The notes below the pieces were generated by a model. It saw only the letters and a program-made list of their open reading frames with translations, searched no databases and was not told the DNA's origin. Below are positions 55,296 through 64,000 of a DNA stretch of 64,000 nucleotides, in pieces (the stretch's first letter is position 1; the number at the start of each line of letters is the position of its first letter). The stretch spans positions 22,084,403 to 22,148,402 of the forward strand of contig OY747702.1 in NCBI GenBank assembly GCA_963556495.2, given 5' to 3'. The position numbers and the translations under genes were made by a program. The stretch is from Valencia hispanica. Lineage: Eukaryota > Chordata > Actinopteri > Cyprinodontiformes > Valenciidae.

Positions 55296-55605
55296 CCCTT
55301 AATGCTTTAAATTGAGACTAAAAACCCATCTGTTTAGAATTGCCTTTGAGTAAATGATTGATGTCATATGTATGAAATGTTTTCGTCCTCTCTTGCTTTA
55401 TTGATCTTTCTCTTGCTTTATTGTGTATCACGTGTAATGTGTGTTTCATGCTAATTTGCTACTTTTACTTTAAATTTCCAACTTTATATTCCATGTCTGT
55501 TTGTTTAGTTTTTTGTTCTTTAAATCACCAAATCATGTAAAGCACCTTGAATTACCCTGCTGTTGAAAGTTTGCTATACAAATAAAATTGCCTTGCCTTG
55601 CCTTT
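55296..55605 (+). mobile_element. L2-like LINE 3' end
   Basis: Same body and tail as at 15960-16320, ending 'ctatacaaataaaattgcc' then TTGCC repeats. Confidence 0.8.
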
Positions 55606-56169
55606 ATGATTACAAATACTGCAAATGCTGTCAGGTTGTTATTTTTTTAAATAAATCCAAATACTTTTTTTTTTGAATAATTCTTATTTTTATTTTTTTA
55701 CATTATGAAAATTTTAGAACAAATAATGGGCTTGTTCTTTATGAATGTAATCACAAATGTGAAGCTTTGAAGTATTCTGAGCAAGAAGTCGATTGCTCTT
55801 TGGTGGCTTCTACTGGAAGAACTTCAGTTTCCCCTGAAAAAAGTAAACTCATCACTGTAAATATAGGCTAAAGCAAATAATTACAGCATATGCAAATCTA
55901 CATGAGGCACAAATAAAAGCCTTTTCTGAAATTCTATATAGCTATTGACTGAATGTTACCACTCCAAAAATATATCTTAGTTGTAGTTTTCGCTACTTTT
56001 TTTACTTTTAATAACATGCATCCACTATAAGCAGGCAGTTTATAACACTGTGTGATCTATATCTGTGTTCTATTCATAGAGAATGATAATTATCTTACAA
56101 TAAGATAAATGGGATAAAAAAATTATGTGCAGCTAAAAGCAATGCATTTCTTTTGTATCACATTATTCA

Positions 56170-56345
56170 TACACAAGGCAATTTAAAGTGCTTTACAGTA
56201 AAATAAAGCGACAGGGGTACAGACAATTAGATGAAGAACAAGATGTATGTTGTAGAAGTAATAGTGAAATTTACATATCACATAAGAGATATGTTAAAAT
56301 ACATATCTTCAACAAATAAATAAGACAAATCTGATTAAAATGATA
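56170..56345 (-). mobile_element. L2-like tail fragment, minus strand
   Basis: 'cacaaggcaatttaaagtgc' plus 'tttacagtaaaataaag' is the reverse of the L2-like 3' tail. Short and diverged. Confidence 0.5.
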
Positions 56346-57740
56346 TGAAAAAGCCCCAAATAAGGCAGTTTTGTCATAAATAATTTTATTCTGTTTCAGA
56401 CTTCCTTGAGTTTTTCCCGTTGTTGTCTTAATGAGATACAGATGTTTTGTTTATGACAAAAATCATTTGCCAAATGAGAAAAGCCATTCTTCCCAATCAA
56501 GGCTGTAAAAAGTCTTAGGTTTGTAAAAGGAATTAGATCAGCATCAGTAAGAGATTGGATTTTTCTCCGTTTCTATGAAGAAGATCAAGAAGAGACTAAC
56601 TCAATGTCATTGTCCCTGCATCATACATAAAGATGTAAAATGTTTACAAAATTAGGATGAAAATGCCTTTATTGTTATTAGACATGTTAAATAAAACAGT
56701 GTCTGCTCTTTTTAAGAAACACAAGTAAAGGAAGTAAAACATGCAATGAATTTAAATGAAAAACAGCAGCAACACAATTTTCATATAAACTAAGCATGAT
56801 TTAAAAACAAGTAGATAAATGTCCATTTGCAAAATTATGTACACCTTCTGTCATTGTCAAGTATTAAGAAGCACATCACAGATTCCACTGTTTCAATATT
56901 TATAAAACAAAGCCAAAATGCAAAAAAAATACATGAAAAACCAAATACATCCTAAAATCCTTCAATACATACAAAATATGTTAAACACTAGAATTTAAAT
57001 AGGACTCGTTTCCTTTTTACCTCAAATGATCAAGCAGCATTTGAAGAGTAAACTGTCATGTTCTCCCAGTGAAGTGTTGGTTTTTGCAGTTACTGTTATT
57101 GTATTTGTTCTTTGTCTTCATTTTATTTGTGGTGATGGAGTATACCACATTTTAACCAATTGGGTTGTATTTAAAGTGAATTATACATAAAAGTGGTTAT
57201 GGTTACTTTTTGTGTCCTTGATATAATTATCTAATTTTAAGAAACAAGAAACAATATTAATTACTGTCTCAGGACAGTTTTATGCTAATATATACAAAAA
57301 TTATTATTGTAAATTGCTTGTTGCTGTATTGACTTTACATTTAAAACATAACATCCCATTAGCTTCCTAATAAAGATTGTAAATATTCTGTATGGTTCCT
57401 AAAATTTCCCTGTTTTCTTTCAGAAAAAAAATACAGTTTGTTTGATCATTCAACAAATACAAATGAAACTCCATCCAGTTAATATGAGTAGAACAGCTTT
57501 ATCCGGACCTGAACCCTTTGGATAAAACAACAACCCTGTCTGAATCTCAAACCAAAAACAATTTGCAACTGAACATTATTTGTTAAACCACAAATTGATT
57601 CTCAAGCAAATCACATCACAAAGCAGTTGTCCGTCGTAATATTTTTGGTTTCCCTGTGTATTTCTGTTTCCCTTCATGTATCCACTGATCATGGGTCATA
57701 CAGTCCAGTCCGGGTGGGATCTTGGCAACCATGTAGTAGT
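56346..57740. other. Intergenic, nothing recognised
   Basis: AT-rich sequence, no exon or repeat family recognised. Confidence 0.5.
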
Positions 57741-57741
57741 A

Positions 57742-57864
<123 letters not shown>

Positions 57865-57894
57865 GCTTGCATTTATATAGCGCTTTTCAAGACT

Positions 57895-58063
57895 TGGGGC
57901 GGCTGTAGCTCAGTGGTAGAGTTGTCAGCCTGCAACCCAGAAATTGTGGGTTCAATTCCAGCTTCCACCTGCTACATGTCATTGTGTCCTTGGGCAAGAC
58001 ACTTCACCCACCTTGCCTGCTGGTGTTAGCCAGAGCGGCCGATGGTGCAATATGGCAGCCTTC
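57895..58063 (+). mobile_element. tRNA-derived SINE with perfect 10-bp duplication
   Basis: Head with A box GGCTGTAGCTCAGTGGTAGAG, B box GGGTTCAATTCC and body 'gtgtccttgggcaagacac'. Flanks 57885-57894 and 58064-58073 are both TTTCAAGACT. It lies inside an older repeat that resumes with 'ctcaaagcgtttacaactcc'. Confidence 0.9.
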
Positions 58064-58073
58064 TTTCAAGACT

Positions 58074-58320
58074 CTCAAAGCGTTTACAACTCCATTGTTC
58101 ATTCACATTCACACACTGGTGGAAGCAAGCTATGATTATAGCCACATTGTGGCCTGGGGCAGACTGACAGAAGCGAGGCTGCCATATCGCGCCATCGGCC
58201 CCTCTGGCCAACACCAGTAGGCAAGGTAGGTGAAGTGTCTTGCCCAAGGACACAATGACACAACAGGTGGAAGCTGGAATCAAACCCACAATTTCTGGGT
58301 TGCAGGCTGACAACTCTAAA
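58074..58320 (-). mobile_element. Older repeat with a reversed SINE-like segment
   Basis: 58180-58318 is the reverse complement of most of the 57895-58063 SINE (head at 58318). Together they make an inverted repeat of about 140-bp arms. Confidence 0.75.
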
Positions 58321-59530
58321 TGTGTCTAAATCTAATAGCATCAGTTACGCGCCTAAGCTTTAAAAAACTAACTGGGATTACAAGTGAAGTTGTGTCTTGA
58401 CCAGTTGATTGAATGTTTGGTATTTTGCTGTTGTATGTGTTAGAATACCCCATTTTAGCTGTTAAGTCACATTGCGCTTTTGCTTTCTTGAATAAATAGG
58501 CTTAATCTTGGAGAATGAAAAATATTGAAGTCCTGTTTGGGCAAAGATCATGCAGGGGTCAGCTCAGTCAGCATGACTGTAACCCTAAGCAGCCAAACTC
58601 AAGCTGCTGTAACTGGAAACTAACTGGATCTGGCCACAATGTTAAGTGCCATCTGTCTTTGCATCATTTGTCTTGTCTTTGATGGATTCACCAACATTTA
58701 CTTCATCTCCCTTCCATCCTCTGCCTCCTCCAGCCCACCTCCCCAAGTCCAGCCTCACAGTCACACACACTCTACAGTTCATGTTCTTAGACTTGGCAGG
58801 GCTTCACACAGCCTTCTGCTGAGTTCAAGGTGATGTGAGGGCCCTCGAGGGACGAACAGAGGATGGATCTTATGCTACCCCTAATTTAGTTTTGTCTACG
58901 GCTCTTTGCAGCTGATGTTTGAGGACAGAGAATGGATCCTGTGTTGTTTCTCATAAGATGATGAAGGGATTTTAAGCAAACATTTAGCAGGAACTTATGA
59001 TCTCATTCTAAATTAGAACAAAAAACTACAGCAAAGTCCAGTGCAGCAAAATTCAGAAACGTTCGATTTTTCTAATCCTCCAGATGATGAACTTTGAAAT
59101 CTTCATTTATTGGGACTCGCCCAGTAGACTCTCTGTAGTTGCAGTATATATTTCTGGTTTTAATTTCTCCACAACCTCGTTGTTTACTTAAATAACTTGT
59201 GTCTGACATTATTATTCCAATGATAATTAACTAAAAGTGTGCTTTTTTTTCAAAAGATGTGAAGTAGCTGGTTAGAGTTATGGCAAAATGGATGAAGCCA
59301 AACAAAAGGACAATGGCTGAAGAAAACATGGCAAAAGGCTTGGGACTGGAGTGGAGGTTCACCATCCAGAAGGACAATGGGCCTAAATATACAGAGATGG
59401 AATAGAATGATTAAAGTATTTCAAAGAAAAACTTGTTATATACAGATGCTCTCCATCCAGTTTGACTGAGCTTGAGCTATTTGGCAAAGAATAATTGGCA
59501 GAAAGTTCTGATTTCTTGAGAAATGCTGGT
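58321..59530. other. Intergenic, nothing recognised
   Basis: No exon or repeat recognised. Confidence 0.5.
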
Positions 59531-59840
59531 ACAGGGACGACTGTGGCTCAGGTGGTAGGAATTTGTCTTGTAATCAGTGGGTTGCTGGTTCAAATCCCCG
59601 CTCTGTTCGTTTCGGTCGTTGTATCCTTGGGCAAGACACTTAACCCTGTTGCCTGCTGGTGGTGGTCAGAGGGCCCAGTGGCACCTGTGTCCGGCAGCCT
59701 CACCTCTGTCAGTGTGCCCCAGGGCAGCTGTGGCTACAATGTAGTAGCTTACCACCATCAGTGTGTGAATGACTGAATGTAGTGTAAAGAACTTTGTGGT
59801 CCTCCGACTGAAAAAGCGCTATACAAATGCAGGCCATTTA
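59531..59840 (+). mobile_element. Full-length tRNA-derived SINE
   Basis: A box GACTGTGGCTCAGGTGGT, B box GGTTCAAATCC, middle 'gtatccttgggcaagacac', 3' part with 'ctgaaaaagcgctatacaaa'. A truncated member is at 12500-12605. The middle shares sequence with the SINE at 57895. Confidence 0.8.
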
Positions 59841-59894
59841 ACATTTTACAGGCATACAGCAGCAAGACTTGCATCATATAATTTTCCTTCTTTG

Positions 59895-60005
59895 TCACAA
59901 TTATGAGTTGTGTCATATGTGTTGGTCTGTCAGGTGAAATCCAAATAACATTATTTGAAGATTGTGGTTGGAATGTGACAAAATGTTTAAAATTCAAGGT
60001 AGGCT
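59895..60005. mobile_element. Tc1-like terminal fragment
   Basis: 'gttggtctgtcaggtgaaat' and 'gtggttggaatgtgacaaaa' echo the Tc1 end at 33180-33290. Confidence 0.55.
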
Positions 60006-60544
60006 GCTGTAGAAGGCTGGAGAAAACATATGTTGCATATATAGCAACACATATGGTACCTATGGTAAAATAATGTCAACATTACAACATACTTTTCAGT
60101 TGTAATCCTCCTTTCTTGTATCAATACCACTCTAAACGTGTGGCTTCATGATCCTACATGAGACTTTCTTAAGCTAACATAAAAATCCACCACTGGAGGG
60201 CAGCAGCACACCTCTTTGCTCCAACTCAGATACATACATGTACCACTGTCTGTTCCCCCCATCTTGTGTTTAGATTAACCAAATCAGAAAGCATTTTTTT
60301 CATCCTGATTATACTAAAAAAATTATTCCCTTTACATCCTGAATGACAAATTCATTGCAAACGCTGAACTAGTTTTTTGGGAGCGATGAAACAGTAGGAA
60401 TGCTTGCAGATTTTGGAAGGTTTGCTTGTTGGTTTGTTTCTATTTAATATATGTTTGTGAGATCATTGTGACAGATTCCCCCAATGATCCGTCCATCTAA
60501 GCAAGTCTGGGCTCTGCAGCAGTTCACTGTGGCGCCTCCTAGAA

Positions 60545-60605
60545 GAGCATTACTTAATTTCCCTCTGGGATCAATAAAGTATTTTTGAATTTGAATTGAA
60601 TTAGG
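60545..60605 (+). mobile_element. Solo Rex1/CR1-like LINE tail
   Basis: 'tttccctctgggatcaataa' plus GAATTTGAATTGAATT, the same tail as at 29210-29275. Surrounding 60006-60544 and 60606-61440 show no gene. Confidence 0.75.
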
Positions 60606-61479
60606 AGCCTTTTGCTCGGGCCTCTTTAACGTGCTGTCTGCCCCATTTTCCATGCAACTGGAGTTGACCAAGAAATGAGGTAAGGCCTTTTGCAAACAAG
60701 CTAACTGACCAAGACTGTATACAGCTTGCCAACGAAGCTTCACTTCCACACTTGGCTTAATAGATAATTGATCTGGAGACAAAGGCGACATGGAAACAGC
60801 TCTGGTCTCTGCACATGTCTGTGGTCAAGGATAAGAGACTCAAACACATGTCCCCAAAGAAACTGTTAGCTGTGACATACATTTGCTTCCAGAGGCCAAC
60901 ATGCCCTTGGCATCAAATGGACTGCTTCCTGTTAGAAAACACATAAACACATAATTTACTTACTCTGGGTCCATTTTTATCACTTCCACTTGTGTGGCGG
61001 GCAGTGTACTATCCAAAACTTCCATCATTGTGTCATCATCTTGGCACAACGATTTTGGCTGGGCATGCGGGGACGTTGGTTCATCTCACTCTGCCCTATT
61101 GTTTTTTGTATTTCCCAGTGGAGTTCAGGGACGCCACCATGATGATGCAATTTGCCTTTTTGTCACAACAGAGGAGCTAAAACAGAGTCTGATTGGTACG
61201 AACCAAAGCCCTCTTTGTCCAAGTAAGAAGACAATGTTACCTTAAAAGTTTCAGTTCTAGTAAGGTTACTATACAACCAATATGTGAGACTGAAAGATGA
61301 TTAGTATTATGTGTCCTCTTCTTGTCTATCCTCACTGCTTGTCTGTCCCTCACTAATGGGGACAGCATAAGAAGAGAGCTTGTGCTCCATGTGGACCTTT
61401 CTAATTGCCCCTGCCACAGAGGCCTGGTACAGCAACAGCCTGTGTTCCCAGGGGGAGGGAGAGACAGAGAGAGAGAGAG

Positions 61480-61481
<2 letters not shown>

Positions 61482-61524
<43 letters not shown>
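61482..61524. repeat. (GA)n microsatellite
   Basis: About 21 GA units after an imperfect GA stretch starting near 61457. Confidence 0.95.
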
Positions 61525-61526
<2 letters not shown>

Positions 61527-62164
61527 CATCACTCAGGTGGTGCTCCCTTAGGTCCACCGCACATATTCAGGCCCCACATAGAGGACACCATTCATTATAA
61601 GAATCAGAGCAACAAGATCAGGTCAGTCACTGGGTGGAAGGGACATTTGGTGGGGGAGTTGGGGAGGGGGAGTGAAGAAGGACCATAGTAGAGGGATGCA
61701 GCAAAGAGAAGATGTTAATAATTCAGTAGTACCCCCCAGAGTGTAGTTGTCTCAGTGAAAGCAAAACATTTTGGCTGAGAGGTTTCTTATGAGTGTAATA
61801 AAACATAGACAACAGACATTCACGTCATAACAGCTGAAGCCTTCAGAGAGAAAAATTAGCATTTCTTGCAACTAAGTTCTTCTCATTTATGAGTTTCGAG
61901 AAGCTTAATTGCATTGTTTTTCCAAAAGAAATAAAAGTAAAGAGGGCTTGAAAAAAAAGACTCCACAAACTCACTACATGATTTGACATAATTCAAAGCT
62001 ACACTAAGTTACATACTTGTGAAGTTCTATTAAAGCTTTGCAAGAGTTATCAAAGTAAACTAAGGTATATTACATAAAAACCACCATAATAAATATTGGA
62101 ACTATTGTCCTTGGTTAGATGACATAGAAATAAATGTATTTGCCAAAAATAAACGGTCCAGCAT

Positions 62165-62580
62165 AGGTGTCCTAACCCAAAAGCATCCCGTCAGTATGAT
62201 ACTGCCACCACCGTGTTTCACCTCATGGTGTGCTGAGGGAGATGTACTGTGTTAGTGTCCAACATGCTATTTTTTGCCCTAAGGCAATGCAATAAAATGT
62301 TTGATGATAGTTACTGATTATTATGGACTTAATCATCTGATCAGAGCACCGTCTTCCACATGTTTGCTGTTTCCCCTACATGACTTGTGCCAAAGTGCCA
62401 AGGTGCAAACAGGACTCCTTTCAGATTTCATTGAAGAATATTTTTCTTCAAACCACTCTTCCACAAAGGACAAATTTGTGGAATGCAGATTTTCCAACAA
62501 GACCTCTCAAGAAATCAATTGGTTGGTTAGGGACACAGTGACAGTTTTGAAACTTTTAACATCGCAGTGATTCTGAACTC
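62165..62580 (-). mobile_element. Tc1-like relic, minus strand
   Basis: 'gatactgccaccaccgtgtt' at 62199 is the antisense of the Tc1 GGGSIMVWG block. The rest is diverged and without frame. Confidence 0.6.
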
Positions 62581-64000
62581 ACTTCTGTTGTAGACACACA
62601 AATGTATGCAGCTCTTGAACATAATCTTCTCACAGTCCTTAGGTCCTCTGGCCAGGTTATGAAATCCACCCAGGGCCAGGTTACAAAATTCCTCTGTGGT
62701 ATCTGCCAGGGAAGGCAGCTTCTTGTTGACAGACGGGCACAGCATTCCTGGACCTTTGCCTTGCCAGCGCACTGCCAGGATCTGAACTGAGGGAGCCATG
62801 GAGAGGCTGACTGGCATTTCTTAACACCTATGTGCTTCATCTCTGTGGCAACTCCGAAGCACGTACAGCATTAGTGACATTCCCTGAATGCTGGACTTTC
62901 AATCTGAAACGTATGGCCAGTGGTGAGTGCTTCTGGCAAAACGAATGGGAACTAAAAGGTGCAGATCCAGGCATGTGTCTTCTATTTCTTATTAAAGTGT
63001 TGCTAAAAGGCTCGTATGTCTCTGGTCACTTCTCCCTGTTGATAATTATTGTCATAAAGCATCAGTTAAGTCACTGTATCTCCTGTCAGGCCGCACCAGG
63101 ATTAAACTGACCGGCTGAGTTTTAGAGATGTGTTTTTTTTTTGTGGTTCACTTTCATCAGCTGAGGCAGGCTAAGACCCATGCTGGCCCAGTTATGCATT
63201 CTATGTCATGCCAAGGAGGAGAAGTTTGACCCCTTCCCCCATCCTGCTTGCTTCTTCCACAGGGATAGTGTTTTATATGCTCAAGGTGAGTGAAATACCA
63301 CGTTTGCCCAGTGCTTTGCCTCTCGCCTGTTTGAACCATTTGCCACCTACTTCAACATCCTCCTCAAAACAGGTCACATGAATAAAACCATAATGTAGCT
63401 GCTCATCAGTCACCTGGCAACAGATAAGAACACGATACTACTTAGATGCTTTTGCTTCACCTGTATATTTCTTTGTAATATTAGACTACTTGTATGTTAC
63501 ATCTTTTACTAAACACTGCTTTAACATTTAGAACAGCATTGACATGTTGTTCCTTGATCCATTCATATGATTAAACTTCTCAGAATGGTGTATGGCGGGG
63601 TTTATGGACTGAGTTTGGGTGGTGTGGTTTGGGGGCAGGGGGATTGGGCATTGGCAAGTTTCACTGCAGAGAACAAAAAAGACCAGCAAACGTGAGCGAG
63701 TCGCTGACCGCAAAATCAATGTTAAAACACAATGTCCCCATTTGATAATTGTCGTCCTCCAGAGATGAGGTCAGGCTGAAAATGAGCTAAAAAACAAAGT
63801 GGCGATAATGACAGTGGTGTACGACGGAAGCCAGAATGAAAAGGAGATGGCAAGAGGACATGGCAGGATGAAAACGAAAGAGAGAGAATGAAAAGGAGAG
63901 TGGTGAGACAGAGAGGTGGAACTCACTGCTTGGTGTGAGTGAGCATGGGAAATGCGTGGGACTTATGGTCCATCACCAATCTGTTGGGTTTACTATCTAC
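62581..64000. other. Intergenic, nothing recognised
   Basis: Open frames at 62527-62840 (both strands) have no family resemblance. No exon recognised up to the window end. Confidence 0.5.

Noticed and set aside
62527..62840. Overlapping frames near 62.6 kb as a stanniocalcin-2 or other gene exon
   Set aside because: STC2 is the next gene after NKX2-5 in human, but none of its cysteine-rich blocks is visible here.

Overview
The window is nuclear DNA of a ray-finned (teleost) fish. It holds compact vertebrate genes with GT-AG introns, and the spaces between them are filled with fish-type repeats: decayed Tc1-like transposons, hAT, Harbinger-like and Kolobok-like elements, L2-, Rex1/CR1- and L1-like LINEs, tRNA-derived SINEs and many microsatellites. 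I see no bacterial operon, CRISPR array or plasmid feature.

Layout. Positions 1-22760 hold no recognisable coding exon apart from transposon relics. This stretch is best explained as a long first intron of a minus-strand gene, because 22761-22839 (minus) encodes the 26-residue leader of the B-beta-2 form of a PP2A B55-beta regulatory subunit (ppp2r2b), ending in a GT donor. About 0.8 kb away, head to head, rpl26 (plus; start codon 24305, stop 28453) has its own short 5' exon and TOP-like start. It is followed by atp6v0e1 (30506-33761, with an inferred spliced 3' UTR), bnip1/SEC20 (35091-44081; six coding exons, the last intron swollen by a broken L1) and nkx2.5 on the minus strand (51093 to 49070, two exons). 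Positions 51.1-64 kb lie upstream of nkx2.5 and contain only repeats, plus one non-repetitive stretch with paired GATA sites that may be regulatory.

The order rpl26 - atp6v0e1 - bnip1 - nkx2.5 matches human 5q35 (RPL26L1, ATP6V0E1, CREBRF, BNIP1, NKX2-5), except that CREBRF is absent between atp6v0e1 and bnip1. The genes do not form one pathway: a ribosomal protein, a proton-pump subunit, a Golgi-ER SNARE and a cardiac homeodomain factor sit together as an old linkage block. All four main reading frames are intact when spliced, with lengths of 146, 81, 228 and 318 residues.

The most interesting material is (i) the ppp2r2b mitochondrial-leader exon beside rpl26, (ii) regulatory candidates and an unusual A-run around nkx2.5, and (iii) transposon nests whose target-site duplications can be read directly, including a Tc1 relic split by a Kolobok-like element that itself carries a hAT element. 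I found no wholly new biological system. Names of repeat families come from recognised sequence hallmarks, not from a database search.
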